Assembly: GCA_013822425.1 (NCBI GenBank)
Contig: PNKL01000004.1
Location: 54,162-118,161, forward strand
From: Gemmatimonas sp.
GTDB taxonomy: Bacteria > Gemmatimonadota > Gemmatimonadetes > Gemmatimonadales > Gemmatimonadaceae
Reading direction: 5' to 3'
Length of the DNA stretch: 64,000 nucleotides
The position numbers and the translations under genes were made by a program. The notes beneath the pieces are model-generated. The model was given only the letters and a program-made list of their open reading frames with translations. It made no database searches and was not told the origin of the DNA. This document shows, in pieces, positions 27,065 through 35,553 of this stretch (position 1 is its first letter; each line of letters opens with the position of its first letter).

Positions 27065-27204
27065 CGGAACGAGGAGGAGGTAGAGGCTCAGGGACGTGGG
27101 ACGAGGGGTGGAACGAGGAGGGAGATCCCTTGCGCGCCAGAGACCCTTCTCCTCGTTCCGACTCTCGTCCCTCCTCGCGACGCCTCTACCTCCTCCTCGT
27201 TCCG
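27065..27204. repeat. Large intergenic palindromic repeat, copy C
   Basis: A 140-bp member of the family found at 2359, 11135 and 35188. It starts CGGAACGAGGAGG and ends CCTCCTCGTTCCG, with GGGACGTGGGACGAGGGG in the left arm. It fills the gap between the exonuclease stop and the hydrolase start, leaving only 14 bp for that gene's leader. Confidence 0.85.
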
Positions 27205-27218
27205 ATTAAATTGCAGTC

Positions 27219-28103
27219 ATGACTCCTCCCACCCCGCTGGTTCAGTCTCGTACGATCGGCCGGTATCCTGCCCACGCCCTCCAGGCCGGCGGGCAAATGC
27301 TCGACGGCGGCGCGATGTTCGGCGTCGTTCCGAAGCCGCTCTGGGAAAAGAAGATTCCCGCCGACGCCCGCAACCGGATCCCGATGGGCATGCGCTGCCT
27401 GCTCATCGAGCACGAGTCGGGGCTGGTGCTGATCGACACGGGAGCGGGGAACAAGGAGACGCAGAAGTTCCTCGACATCTACGGCGTCGAGAACGACGGC
27501 AACGGCCAACGCACGATGCTCGAGGCGGCGATCGTCGCGGCCGGCTTCCGGCCCGAGGACATCTCGCTCGTCATCAATACGCACCTGCATTTCGATCACG
27601 CCGGCGGCAACACGACGATCGAGGGGGACGGGCGAGTGGTGAGCGCCTTTCCGAACGCGCGGTTCGTGGTGCAGGCGGGCGAGGCGCACTACGCGATGCA
27701 CACCAACGAGCGCACGGCGGCCTCGTACTTTCCGCGCAACTGGGAGCCCATCCGCGAGCTCGGCCGCCTGGACCTCGTGGAGGGCGCCACCGAGATCGTG
27801 AAGGGCATCCGCACCCTGCCGACGCCGGGGCACACGCCGCACCACCAGAGCATCCTGGTGGATGGCGGCAATGAGATTGCGTGCTACCTGGGCGACGTGA
27901 TCCCGACCCACATCCACATGCCGCTGCCGTGGATCATGGGCTACGACGTGGAGCCGTTGCGGACGCTGGAGTCGAAGCGGGCGCTGCTCTCAACGGCGCA
28001 GGCGGAGCAGTGGCTGCTGATCTTCGAGCATGATGCGACGGTGGCGTGGGGGTATGCGGGGCATGACGGGAAGAACTACTTCCTTGAGAGGGACGGGGGA
28101 TGA
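27219..28103 (+). CDS. Metallo-beta-lactamase-fold hydrolase
   Basis: This 294-residue MBL-fold protein has the zinc-binding motif NTHLHFDHAGG (about residues 107-117), a second-metal histidine in TPGHTPHHQS, and the later Asp in CYLGDVIPTH. The family covers lactonases, phosphodiesterases and other hydrolases; the subgroup with GLVLIDTGAGNKE and QxxxLxxxGF-type spacing is often annotated as quorum-lactonase-like, but the substrate is unknown. There is no signal peptide, so it is cytoplasmic. The C-terminal residues LERDGG are encoded by GAGAGGGACGGGGGA, which resembles the arm word of the large repeat family. Confidence 0.85.
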   Translation: MTPPTPLVQSRTIGRYPAHALQAGGQMLDGGAMFGVVPKPLWEKKIPADARNRIPMGMRCLLIEHESGLVLIDTGAGNKETQKFLDIYGVENDGNGQRTMLEAAIVAAGFRPEDISLVINTHLHFDHAGGNTTIEGDGRVVSAFPNARFVVQAGEAHYAMHTNERTAASYFPRNWEPIRELGRLDLVEGATEIVKGIRTLPTPGHTPHHQSILVDGGNEIACYLGDVIPTHIHMPLPWIMGYDVEPLRTLESKRALLSTAQAEQWLLIFEHDATVAWGYAGHDGKNYFLERDGG

Positions 28104-28144
28104 GGGCGGAGTGCGGGGGGCGAGTGCGGAGGAGGGATGTGGGC

Positions 28145-28187
28145 GGGGTGCGGAGATTCGTTCCTCCGCACGAAACCTCCGCACCCC
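28145..28187 (+). repeat. GC-rich hairpin downstream of the MBL-fold hydrolase gene
   Basis: GGGGTGCGGAG (28145-28155) pairs exactly with CTCCGCACCCC (28177-28187), with an inner TTCGT/ACGAA stem. It is preceded by further GGAG words from the stop codon onward. There is no T-run, so it is at best a weak intrinsic terminator. It separates the hydrolase from the infC promoter. Confidence 0.6.
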
Positions 28188-28232
28188 GTGCTCCTCCTTT
28201 CCAAATCCTGGTGGTACACCGACTTACCCCCG

Positions 28233-28261
28233 TTGACTTCACCGTAGCGTGTAGCTAACTT
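28233..28261 (+). promoter_or_regulatory. Probable promoter of infC-rpmI-rplT
   Basis: TTGACT (28233-28238) and TAACTT (28256-28261) are separated by 17 bp. They lie about 190 bp before the infC start, leaving a long leader (28268-28452) of the kind that in other bacteria carries autogenous control of this operon. I see GC-rich inverted repeats in the leader but no motif I can name. Confidence 0.55.
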
Positions 28262-28452
28262 TACAGGACAACCAGAAAAGTGGGCGAGCGAATGCGCGCC
28301 CCACCCGTCCGCCACCGGTGATTCTGCCGCGTGTGCTACCGGCGTCCCGAGAGCAGCCGCGAGCACCGTGATGGTGGGCGCGTGCTGGCCATGCGCGGAT
28401 CCGGCAACAACGGGTTCGCGTCTTTGTTTTCCCCGTCTCGAGGTACCGAGTC

Positions 28453-28971
28453 ATTCAGGATACCACCAAGCGGCCGCCACGCGTCAACCGGCAGATTCGC
28501 ATCAGCCCAGTGCGCGTGATCGGGGCCGATGGCTCACAGCTTGGCATCATGGAAGTGGACGCGGCCCTCGCGTCCGCGGTGGAGCAGGGGTTCGATCTCG
28601 TGGAAGTGGCCCCGCTCGCCCGTCCGCCGGTGGTCCGCATCATGGACTACGGCAAGTACAAGTTCGAGATGGCCAAGCAGGCGCGGCAGGCGAAGAAAAA
28701 GCAGCACGTAATCCTCTTGAAGGAAGTGAAGTACCGCCCCGGGATCGAGGACCATGATTTCGACACCAAGACGCGCCACGCGCGACGGTTCCTGGGTGAT
28801 GGAAATAAGGTGAAGGTGACGTTGATGTTCCGCGGCCGGCAGATTGCCCACCCCGAACTGGGACGGGCGGTGGTCGACCGAGTGGCAGCCGACCTTGCAG
28901 ACGTGGCAAAGGTGGAAGTGGATGCCCGGCTCGAAGGCAAGTCGATGACCATGATTCTCACGCCTAAGTAA
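28453..28971 (+). CDS. infC: Translation initiation factor IF-3, ATT start
   Basis: The conserved IF-3 N-terminus (about [18 protein letters not shown]) extends well upstream of the first GTG at 28510, so that codon cannot be the true start. The only suitable codon is ATT at 28453, with GAGG at 28440-28443 spaced 9 bp away. This gives 172 residues, the normal length. The linker [20 protein letters not shown] and the C-terminal domain ([31 protein letters not shown]) are intact. IF-3 itself discriminates against non-standard start codons, and an AUU start is the known basis of its autoregulation in enterobacteria. Upstream in-frame codons continue open but encode an implausible Arg-rich stretch. 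Confidence 0.93.
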   Translation: MQDTTKRPPRVNRQIRISPVRVIGADGSQLGIMEVDAALASAVEQGFDLVEVAPLARPPVVRIMDYGKYKFEMAKQARQAKKKQHVILLKEVKYRPGIEDHDFDTKTRHARRFLGDGNKVKVTLMFRGRQIAHPELGRAVVDRVAADLADVAKVEVDARLEGKSMTMILTPK

Positions 28972-28984
28972 ACGAGGCAGGCAT

Positions 28985-29182
28985 ATGCCGAAGATGAAGC
29001 GACATTCAGGGGCCAAGAAGCGCTTTTCCGTCACGGCGACGGGCAAGGTGCGCCGCCTGAAGGCCTACAAGAGCCACATCCTGACCAAGAAGACCGCCAA
29101 GCGGAAGCGCAACCTGCGTCGCGCCGCGATCGTCGCCACGAACGGCGAGGCGAAGAACATCAAGCGCCTGCTGTCGGCGTAA
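28985..29182 (+). CDS. rpmI: Large ribosomal subunit protein bL35
   Basis: The 65 residues begin [20 protein letters not shown] and are highly basic, the whole bL35 pattern. It lies 13 bp after infC and 9 bp before rplT in the universal infC-rpmI-rplT order. Confidence 0.97.
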   Translation: MPKMKRHSGAKKRFSVTATGKVRRLKAYKSHILTKKTAKRKRNLRRAAIVATNGEAKNIKRLLSA

Positions 29183-29191
29183 GGAGAGACC

Positions 29192-29554
29192 ATGCCACGC
29201 GTCAAGAGCAATCCGGTTCGCCTGCGCCGCAAGAAGCAGGTGATGAAGGCGGCCAAGGGGTACTACGGCGCCCGCAGCAAGCTGTGGGGACCGGCCAAGG
29301 AGTCGGTGGAGCGCGCCTGGCGCTATGCGTACCGGGACCGCAAGAACAAGAAGCGCGAGTTCCGCCGTCTGTGGGTCATCCGCATCAATGCGGGCGCCCA
29401 CCTCAACGGCATGAACTACTCGACGTTCATCAACGGGCTCATGAAGGCCGGCATCGAGATCGATCGCAAGATCCTCTCCGATATCGCCATTCAGGACCCG
29501 GCCGCCTTTGCCGCGCTCGCCGACAAGGCCCGCGCCGCGCTGACGGCCGCGTAA
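29192..29554 (+). CDS. rplT: Large ribosomal subunit protein bL20
   Basis: This 120-residue protein begins PRVKSNPVRLRRKKQVMKAA, contains the helical AWRYAYRDRKNKKREFRRLW stretch, and ends in the globular domain (DRKILSDIAIQDPAAFAAL). bL20 is needed early in 50S assembly and in several bacteria represses its own operon by binding the leader. GGAGAG lies 6 bp before the ATG. A strong terminator follows. Confidence 0.97.
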   Translation: MPRVKSNPVRLRRKKQVMKAAKGYYGARSKLWGPAKESVERAWRYAYRDRKNKKREFRRLWVIRINAGAHLNGMNYSTFINGLMKAGIEIDRKILSDIAIQDPAAFAALADKARAALTAA

Positions 29555-29571
29555 CGCGGCTGCGCAGGATC

Positions 29572-29609
29572 AAACGGCAGGAGGCCTTCGCGGCTTCCTG
29601 CCGTTTTGG
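29572..29609 (+). terminator. Rho-independent terminator of infC-rpmI-rplT
   Basis: AAACGGCAGGAGG pairs with CTTCCTGCCGTTT across a short TTCGCGG loop, and the descending arm runs into TTTTGGTTTT. It is 17 bp after the rplT stop. Confidence 0.88.
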
Positions 29610-29636
29610 TTTTGCGAGCGGGAAGGGGAACTACGA

Positions 29637-29760
29637 ACTACTTTGCCACGGATCACGCGGATCGGGAGCAGATGAACACGGATACGGCGTTGGGTGGTTC
29701 CTCAAAGCTCCATCCGTGTTCATCCGCCGACATCCGTGTCATCCGCGGCAAGGCAGTAGA
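29637..29760. repeat. CACGGAT-word palindromic repeat between rplT and lpxD
   Basis: TTGCCACGGATCACGCGGATC at the left is complementary to the ATCCGTGTCATCCGCGGCAA right end, and an inner pair GAACACGGAT/ATCCGTGTTC lies between them. It occupies the gap between the convergent rplT and lpxD. A fragment of the same word (CCGTGTTATCCGTGG) lies upstream of the pta-like gene at about 20009-20023. Confidence 0.75.
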
Positions 29761-29805
29761 ACCAGCCGGCGAGATGGAATTCGCTCGCCGGGGTGAGATG
29801 TCCGC

Positions 29806-30834
29806 TCAGCCCAGCTTGGCCGTGACGTCCGCCAGCTGTTTCTCGAGCTGCCGCATCCGCACGATGAGCTCCGGCAGCTGCTGCAGCCCGATCCATTGCC
29901 GCTTCGCCTGCTTGTCGGGCAGCGCGGGGTAGCCGAGGACGGTCTGTCCGTCGGCCAGATCGCGCGTGACGCCCGACTTTCCGCCCACCGTGACCTGATG
30001 CCCGATCTTGAGATGGCCGGTGACTCCCGACTGGGACGCGATGACGCAGTAGTTGCCGAATTGCGTGCTGCCGGCAAATCCGCACTGGCCCATGATCAGG
30101 CAGTGCTCGCCAAACACGACGTTGTGCGCGATGTGCACGAGATTGTCGATCTTCGTGCCGTTGCCGATCACGGTGGAACCGAGTGCCGCGCGGTCGATGG
30201 CACAGTTCGCCCCGATCTCCACGTCGTCCCCGATGGTGACGTTGCCGACCTGGAGGACCTTGCGATGCCGGCCCTGATCGAAGACGTAGCCGTAGCCGTC
30301 CGAACCGATCACCGTCCCGGCATGGATCGCCACGCGATCGCCGATCTGGGTGCGCTCGTACAGCACGACATGCGGGAACAGCCGCACGTCATCGCCAACT
30401 CGGCAGTCGCGCCCGACGTGATTCCCGCCGAGCAGGGCGGAGCGGGCGCCGATCGCGACGCCCTCCCCAATGACACATCCCGGGCCGACGTGCGCCGTGG
30501 CATCCACGCGGGCCGTTGGCGCGATGACCGCGCTCGGATGAACGCCGGCGGAAAGTTCTTCAGGCGGGAAGAAGAGCGGCAGCACGCGGGCCGCGGCCAC
30601 CCGCGCGTTCGAGACGCGGATGATGACCTTGCTTTGCGACGTGAAGGCGCCGGCCACCAGAATGGCGGACGCCGCGCTGGTGTCAGCGGCCGCGAAGTGG
30701 GTGTCCTTTTCCGCGAAGGTCAGGTCCCCGGGACCGGCCAGGTCCGCGGAGCTGAAGCCACTGAGCGCGACGTTGCCGTCGCCGATGACCTCGCCTTCGA
30801 GCAGGGCTGCGATGTGGGCCGCGGTGTAGTTCAT
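29806..30834 (-). CDS. lpxD: UDP-3-O-(3-hydroxyacyl)glucosamine N-acyltransferase
   Basis: The 342 residues start at NYTAAHIAALLEGEVIGDG, the usual LpxD N-terminus; the open frame upstream is repeat-derived. A uridine-binding N-terminal domain is followed by a left-handed beta-helix of hexapeptide repeats (about 100-290). It includes the catalytic His region NLVHIAHNVVFGEHC and the GSDGYGYVFDQG loop, and ends in a C-terminal helix. It adds the amide-linked acyl chain in lipid A synthesis, so the organism makes lipopolysaccharide. It stands alone here, without lpxA, lpxB or fabZ, and is divergent from pheS. Confidence 0.95.
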   Translation of the reverse strand: MNYTAAHIAALLEGEVIGDGNVALSGFSSADLAGPGDLTFAEKDTHFAAADTSAASAILVAGAFTSQSKVIIRVSNARVAAARVLPLFFPPEELSAGVHPSAVIAPTARVDATAHVGPGCVIGEGVAIGARSALLGGNHVGRDCRVGDDVRLFPHVVLYERTQIGDRVAIHAGTVIGSDGYGYVFDQGRHRKVLQVGNVTIGDDVEIGANCAIDRAALGSTVIGNGTKIDNLVHIAHNVVFGEHCLIMGQCGFAGSTQFGNYCVIASQSGVTGHLKIGHQVTVGGKSGVTRDLADGQTVLGYPALPDKQAKRQWIGLQQLPELIVRMRQLEKQLADVTAKLG

Positions 30835-30854
30835 GAGAGTCGTCTGGAAGGGTA

Positions 30855-30910
30855 GTTCGCCAACGGAGGAGCATGCCACAAGCGTGGTTCGCCGACGGCG
30901 GAGCATACCA
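30855..30910. repeat. 24-bp direct repeat in the lpxD-pheS divergent region
   Basis: GTTCGCCAACGGAGGAGCAT (from 30855) recurs as GTTCGCCGACGGCGGAGCAT (from 30887) at a 32-bp spacing, with 21 of 24 bases shared. Nearer pheS (about 31045-31086) lie CCGTCTGCC and CATCTGCC words like those before recN. No confident promoter was seen for either gene. Confidence 0.55.
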
Positions 30911-31088
30911 TGGTGCGGGTGCACGGATCCCGCAACGACCGCCCGGCTCCGTGCCGTGCGCGGCGGCTTTGGTGCGGGACTGCGCGCGCGCACCAGTCCC
31001 CCCCGTTCCCGCTGTCCGCAATCGCACGATATTGCACTAGATTTCCCCAACTGCCGTCCGCCGTCTGCCATCTGCCATCTGCCCCAAA

Positions 31089-32114
31089 ATGACTCTCGAC
31101 GAGTTCAAGTCGGCCGCTGAAGCGCTCCGGGCCGACGGCCCGGCCCAGGTCACGGCCGCCGCCACGCTCGACGCGTGGACCGACGCGCGCAATCACCTGG
31201 TGGGGCGCACGAGCGGGCGCCTGTCCGAACTGATGACCGCGCTCGGCACACTGCGCAAGGAGGACCGCCGCGAGGCGGGCCTGCTTGCCAACACCGTGAA
31301 GCAGGAACTCGAGGCGCTGCTCGATGCGCGCCACGCCGAACTCGCGCGCGCGCAGCAGAAGGGGCCGGCCATCGACCGTACCATGCCGGGGCGCACCACG
31401 TGGCAGGGGACGGTGCACCCGGTCTCGCTGGTCATAGACGAAGTCGTCGAGATCTTCCGCGAGCTGGGCTTCACCATCGCCCTCGGTCCCGAGGCGGAGC
31501 ACGCCTGGTACAACTTCGGCGCGCTGAACTTCCCGGCCGACCATCCGGCGATGGACCTGCACGACACGCTCTACGTCGACGAGATGGTGCTGCGCACGCA
31601 CACCTCGCCGGTGCAGGTGCGCACGCTGCAACAGTATCCGCCGCCGATTCGCATCCTCGCGCCGGGCAACGTCTACCGCGCCGATCCGTTCGACGCGTCA
31701 CACGCGCCGATGTTCTCGCAGGTCGAAGGACTCGTGGTGGACGAGGGCATCACCTTCGCCGACCTGAAGGCCACGCTCACGCGTTTCGCCAACCGCTTCT
31801 TCGGCGAGACGAAGACGCGCTTCCGCCCGTCGTACTTCCCGTTCACGGAGCCGTCCGCCGAGATGGACGTGCGGTGCGGTGTTTGCAAGGGGAGCGGTTG
31901 CCCGGTCTGCAAGCACAGCGGCTGGGTCGAGATTCTCGGCTCAGGCATGGTGCATCCCGCCGTGCTCGAGTCCGCTGGCCTCGACAGCGAGCGCTACACG
32001 GGGTGGGCGTTCGGCATGGGACCGGCGCGCACCGCGCTGGCCCGTCACGGCATTCCCGACATCCGCATCCTCTACGATTCGGATGTCCGCTTCCTGGAGC
32101 AGTTTGCCCGATGA
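31089..32114 (+). CDS. pheS: Phenylalanine--tRNA ligase alpha subunit
   Basis: This 341-residue class II synthetase subunit has an N-terminal coiled coil (about 1-85). Motif 2 and the active-site segments follow: ALGPEAEHAWYNFGALNFPADHPAMD, RTHTSPVQVRTL, PGNVYRADPFDASH, and motif 3 GWAFGMGPARTALARHG. A CGVCKGSGCPVCKHSGW insertion holds four cysteines that could bind zinc, as in some bacterial PheS. It charges tRNA-Phe together with PheT. The stop overlaps the pheT start (ATGA). Confidence 0.96.
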   Translation: MTLDEFKSAAEALRADGPAQVTAAATLDAWTDARNHLVGRTSGRLSELMTALGTLRKEDRREAGLLANTVKQELEALLDARHAELARAQQKGPAIDRTMPGRTTWQGTVHPVSLVIDEVVEIFRELGFTIALGPEAEHAWYNFGALNFPADHPAMDLHDTLYVDEMVLRTHTSPVQVRTLQQYPPPIRILAPGNVYRADPFDASHAPMFSQVEGLVVDEGITFADLKATLTRFANRFFGETKTRFRPSYFPFTEPSAEMDVRCGVCKGSGCPVCKHSGWVEILGSGMVHPAVLESAGLDSERYTGWAFGMGPARTALARHGIPDIRILYDSDVRFLEQFAR

Positions 32115-34603
32115 ATCTCTCGCATGAGTGGCTCAAGGCCTTCGTGCCGCACGCGCTCTCTGCCGAGGAGGTGCGCGATCTCCTCACGGCGCACGTGGCG
32201 ACGGTGGAGGGATTCGAGCGGCTGCGCGCCGACCTCGCGCCGTTCGTCGTGGCGCGCGTGGTGGAAACACGGAAGGTCCCCGACACCAAGCTGTCATTCA
32301 ACACGGTGGACGACGGCTCGGGGACGCTGCTCGAGGTGGTGTGCGGCGCGCCGAACGTGACGGCGGGGGCGGTGTATCCGTTCGCCCGCACCGGCACGAT
32401 GATGCCGGCCGGATTCAAGATCGAGAAGAAGAAGATCCGCGGCTTCACGTCGAACGGCATGCTGTGCTCGGCGGCCGAACTCGGGCTCGGCGAAGACCAC
32501 GCGGGGATCCTCGAACTCACCACCGACGCCGCGCCGGGCACACCGCTGCTCGACGTGCTCCCGCTGGGCGACGTGCGCCTCGTGCTCGATGTGCTGCCGA
32601 ACCGGCCCGACCTGCTGTCGCACCTCGGCGTGGCCCGGGAACTCAGCGCCCTGACGGGCGTCCCGATGCAGCTGGCCGACGGACCGCATGCCGCGCCCGC
32701 GGTGGACGTGGTGCGCGATCCCCGCGCGGCAACGAGCGGTGGCGCGACGGTGCGACTCGAGGACCCGGAAGGCTGTCCGCAGTACCTGGGCGCCGTGGTC
32801 CGCGGGGTCACCGTGGCGCCGAGCCCCGCGTGGCTGCGCGAACGCGTCGAGGCCGCGGGCGTGCGCTCCATCAACAACGTGGTGGACGTGACCAACGCCG
32901 TCCTGCACGGACTCGGCCATCCGATGCATGCGTTCGACCTGGCGACGCTCGCCGAGCAGACGGTGGTGATTCGCCGCGCGCGCGCCGGCGAGAAGATGAC
33001 GACGCTCGACGGCGTGGAGCGCGCGCTCACCCCCGAGATGACGATGATCGCCGACGCGGCGCGGAGCATCGCGGTGGCGGGCGTGATGGGCGGTGAGGCG
33101 TCCGAGGTGAAGGCGACGACGACCGACCTGTTCCTCGAGGTGGCCTCCTTCGATCCGAAGCGCACGCGCCTGACGCGGCGCGCGCTCGGCCTCTCCACCG
33201 ACGCGAGCTACCGGTTCGAGCGCGGCATTGATCCCAACGGACTCGTTGACGCGATGCGCGCGGCGATCGGCATGATTGTCGCGGTTGCCGGCGGTCGGCT
33301 TGACGGCGGCATCATGGCGGTCGGCGCAGGGCCAGCGCCGCGCTCGGCGGTGGGGTTGCGGCCTGCGAGAGTGCAGGCGGTGCTGGGCGCGCTGATTACC
33401 GAGGAGGAGATCACGCGGTACCTGTCGAGCGTGGGGTTCCGCGTGCTGCGACTTGGTGAGGGGGAAGGCGTGGAGAAGGGATGGAGGGGCGAGGACGTGG
33501 TCTTCTCGGTCACGCCGCCGTCCTGGCGCCACGACGTGACGCGCGAGGTGGATCTCATCGAGGAGGTCGCGCGGTTGCATGGGTACGACAGGCTGCCCGA
33601 CACGATTGAGGCGTACCGGCCGACGACGGTGCCGGATCATCCGCTCTTCGTCGCGGGCCTTCGCGTGCGCGACACGCTCGTGGCGGCCGGGCTCGCGGAA
33701 GTGCGCCCCGTGCCGTTTGTGAAGGGCGACGACGCGTCGCACTGGCGCGTGACGAACCCGCTGGCGGAGGACGAGCCGCATCTGCGCGTGTCGCTGCTGG
33801 AATCGCTGGCCCGGCGCGCGGAGTACAACCTGACGCGGATGCATGGCGACGTTCGGTTGTTCGAGGTTGGATCAGTGTTCTTGGGGAAGAGGCACGGGCA
33901 CAGTGGGGTGCAGGGTGCTGGGGCGATCGCAGAGGAAGTGCGAGTTGGCATCGTCCTCATGGGGGCGCGGCATCCGCAGCACTTCGCCGACGGCCCGCCG
34001 CCGGTGATTGACGCATGGGACGCCAAGGGGCTGGCCGAGCGCGTGGCGCGCGCGGCGTTTCCCGGAGCGGCCATCGGCATCGAGCCAGCGGAGGATCCTG
34101 CCCTCTGGGCGATCACGGTGGACGCGCGCGCCGTTGGCACGGTGGACCGCGTGACGCTCGATGCCCCGGTCTGGGCGTCGCCGGCATTCGGCATCGAACT
34201 CACGCTCGGCGCCATGCCGGTGGCCTGCGTGGCAAAGCCGGGCGAGTCGGTGCACGCGGGTGTGCGTCCGGCGAGTGCGCCCCCGACGCCGGCGGTGCGG
34301 TACCGGCCGCTGCCCACCACGCCAGCGGCCGCGTTCGACCTGGCGCTGCTGGTGCCCGACGCCCTGAGCGCCGCCGACGTGGAGCAGGTGCTGCGCACGA
34401 GCGGCGGCGAGATGTTGGAGTCGCTGGCGTTGTTTGACGAGTTCCGCGGCGCGGGCGTGCCCGACGGCATGCGCTCGCTCGCGTGGCGATTGACCTTTCG
34501 GCATCCGGAGCGCACTCTACGCGACAAGGAGATTGACGGACGCCGGTCGCAACTGCTCAAGTCCCTGGAGAACCAGCTCGGTGTCAAACCCCGCACGGCC
34601 TGA
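32111..34603 (+). CDS. pheT: Phenylalanine--tRNA ligase beta subunit
   Basis: The 830-residue protein begins MNLSHEWLKAFVPHALSAEE. It has the tRNA-binding OB domain (about 40-150), the B3/B4 editing domain (about 210-390), the B5 domain, the catalytic-like core with EVDLIEEVARLHGYDRLP, and the C-terminal anticodon-binding domain (LALFDEFRGAGVPDGMRSLAWRL). Near residue 595, between FEVGSVFLGK and EEVRVGIVLMG, sits an insertion containing GHSGVQGAG, encoded by a 20-bp repeat (33896-33915) that is 19/20 identical to one inside the pta-like gene. The insertion falls in a surface loop, and the frame is kept. Confidence 0.95.
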   Translation: MNLSHEWLKAFVPHALSAEEVRDLLTAHVATVEGFERLRADLAPFVVARVVETRKVPDTKLSFNTVDDGSGTLLEVVCGAPNVTAGAVYPFARTGTMMPAGFKIEKKKIRGFTSNGMLCSAAELGLGEDHAGILELTTDAAPGTPLLDVLPLGDVRLVLDVLPNRPDLLSHLGVARELSALTGVPMQLADGPHAAPAVDVVRDPRAATSGGATVRLEDPEGCPQYLGAVVRGVTVAPSPAWLRERVEAAGVRSINNVVDVTNAVLHGLGHPMHAFDLATLAEQTVVIRRARAGEKMTTLDGVERALTPEMTMIADAARSIAVAGVMGGEASEVKATTTDLFLEVASFDPKRTRLTRRALGLSTDASYRFERGIDPNGLVDAMRAAIGMIVAVAGGRLDGGIMAVGAGPAPRSAVGLRPARVQAVLGALITEEEITRYLSSVGFRVLRLGEGEGVEKGWRGEDVVFSVTPPSWRHDVTREVDLIEEVARLHGYDRLPDTIEAYRPTTVPDHPLFVAGLRVRDTLVAAGLAEVRPVPFVKGDDASHWRVTNPLAEDEPHLRVSLLESLARRAEYNLTRMHGDVRLFEVGSVFLGKRHGHSGVQGAGAIAEEVRVGIVLMGARHPQHFADGPPPVIDAWDAKGLAERVARAAFPGAAIGIEPAEDPALWAITVDARAVGTVDRVTLDAPVWASPAFGIELTLGAMPVACVAKPGESVHAGVRPASAPPTPAVRYRPLPTTPAAAFDLALLVPDALSAADVEQVLRTSGGEMLESLALFDEFRGAGVPDGMRSLAWRLTFRHPERTLRDKEIDGRRSQLLKSLENQLGVKPRTA

Positions 34604-34883
34604 TCTCGCCGCCTTCGAAGAGCTCCAGTTCCTCATCTATCAGGTCGGCGAGGAACTGAGCGGCTTTCGCAAGCGCGCCCTGCAGGCAGAGCAGCGCCTC
34701 AAGGCCATCGCCTCCGGCGTGCCGAACGGCTCGCCGCTCGTTGCCGAGGAACGCGTGGCCCAGCTGGAAGCCGAGAACGGACGGCTGCGCGAGCGGCTGG
34801 CGACGGCCGAGTCGCAGACGGCCAGGATGCTCGACCAGGTGCGCTTCCTGCGGCAGCAGCACGTGCTGGAGAGCGAATCGTGA
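34581..34883 (+). CDS. Small coiled-coil protein, possibly a ZapB-like division factor
   Basis: About 100 residues from the GTG at 34581, which overlaps the end of pheT by 23 bp; a longer frame from 34533 is possible but starts inside pheT coding sequence. The protein is a heptad-type coiled coil (FEELQFLIYQVGEELSGFRKRALQAEQRLK, then LEAENGRLRERLATAESQ). Its stop overlaps the zapA start, so it is translationally coupled to a division gene, which makes a ZapB-like or FtsZ-associated role plausible. I recognise no named family. Confidence 0.72.
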   Translation: MSNPARPDLAAFEELQFLIYQVGEELSGFRKRALQAEQRLKAIASGVPNGSPLVAEERVAQLEAENGRLRERLATAESQTARMLDQVRFLRQQHVLESES

Positions 34884-35176
34884 GCAGCATCAAGCACAGC
34901 ACTCGCGTGACGATCTGCGGTGAAGACTACACCATCCGGTCCGATTCACCTCCCGAACATACCCGGGCGGTGGCAGCCTACGTGGACGGGAAGATCCGCG
35001 AAGTACTGGAGAGCGCCTCGGTGGTGGAATCGCACAAGGCGGCGATCCTGGCGGCGCTGCAGATCACGGATGAGCTGTTCTCGGCGAGGAAGGGGCAGGA
35101 GGAAATGGCGGACTCGATGAGGACGCTGTCGGGGGAGTTGAGAAGGTGGCTGCCGCCTACCAAGCGAGGGACGTAG
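34880..35176 (+). CDS. zapA: Cell division protein ZapA
   Basis: This 98-residue protein has the ZapA layout: a short beta-hairpin domain (RVTICGEDYTIRSDSPPEHTRAVAAYVDGKI) followed by a C-terminal helix. ZapA cross-links FtsZ protofilaments and stabilises the Z-ring. The GTG start overlaps the upstream stop. The final residues (KRGT) are encoded by GCGAGGGACG, which matches the arm words of the palindromic repeat that begins 12 bp later. The pheT-zapA-rny order is common outside enterobacteria. Confidence 0.9.
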   Translation: MSSIKHSTRVTICGEDYTIRSDSPPEHTRAVAAYVDGKIREVLESASVVESHKAAILAALQITDELFSARKGQEEMADSMRTLSGELRRWLPPTKRGT

Positions 35177-35187
35177 GGACGGGATTG

Positions 35188-35312
35188 CGGAACGGGGAGG
35201 AGGTAGAGTCGAAGGGACGAGGGACGAGGGGTGGAACGAGAAGGGAGGCCGTCACGTCCCTCTTCACCCCCCTCGTCCCTCCTCGCTTAGCCTCTACCCC
35301 CTCCTCATTCCG
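35188..35312. repeat. Large intergenic palindromic repeat, copy D
   Basis: The shortest copy (125 bp) starts CGGAACGGGGAGG and ends CCTCCTCATTCCG, so each end carries one change from the other copies. Repeat-like words (CCCCTCGTTTCCCGTCCC) continue beyond the right end to about 35350. Confidence 0.82.
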
Positions 35313-35553
35313 ACCCCTCGTTTCCCGTCCCTCTACCGGTCCCCGCCCTCCGACTGTACCTTCATATTGCGTCTCGGATCTCGAGCGCGTAGGTGCAAGC
35401 GGCCTCGGTAGTTAGCTCTCCCCGCCGCGCCCCTTTCGTCGGGGCCCGGCCGGTCGGGCAACTTGCCCATGCCCCTGTTCCCGGCGCGCATGATGCTCCG
35501 GACCGTTCACATATAGCGGTGCGCGGTGCGCGCTGCCCCCTGGAGCATAACAA
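35313..35553 (+). other. Intergenic leader before rny, structured but unassigned
   Basis: This 240-bp stretch has no credible coding frame. It contains CATATT at 35363-35368 as a possible -10 box, a CGCCCC/GGGGC hairpin near 35428-35445 and GGGCAACTTGCCC at 35457-35469. In many bacteria the 6S RNA gene lies directly downstream of zapA, which makes this the place to look, but I could not build a convincing closing stem. It may simply be the rny 5' leader. Confidence 0.4.

Noticed and set aside
28240..28440. A known riboswitch or L20 leader in the infC leader
   Set aside because: GC-rich inverted repeats exist, but none matches a motif I can identify; only the promoter and start codon are claimed.
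35370..35510. 6S RNA downstream of zapA
   Set aside because: The position fits the known zapA-ssrS neighbourhood, but I could not find a long closing stem with a central bubble. A covariance-model search would decide; kept only as an unassigned leader.
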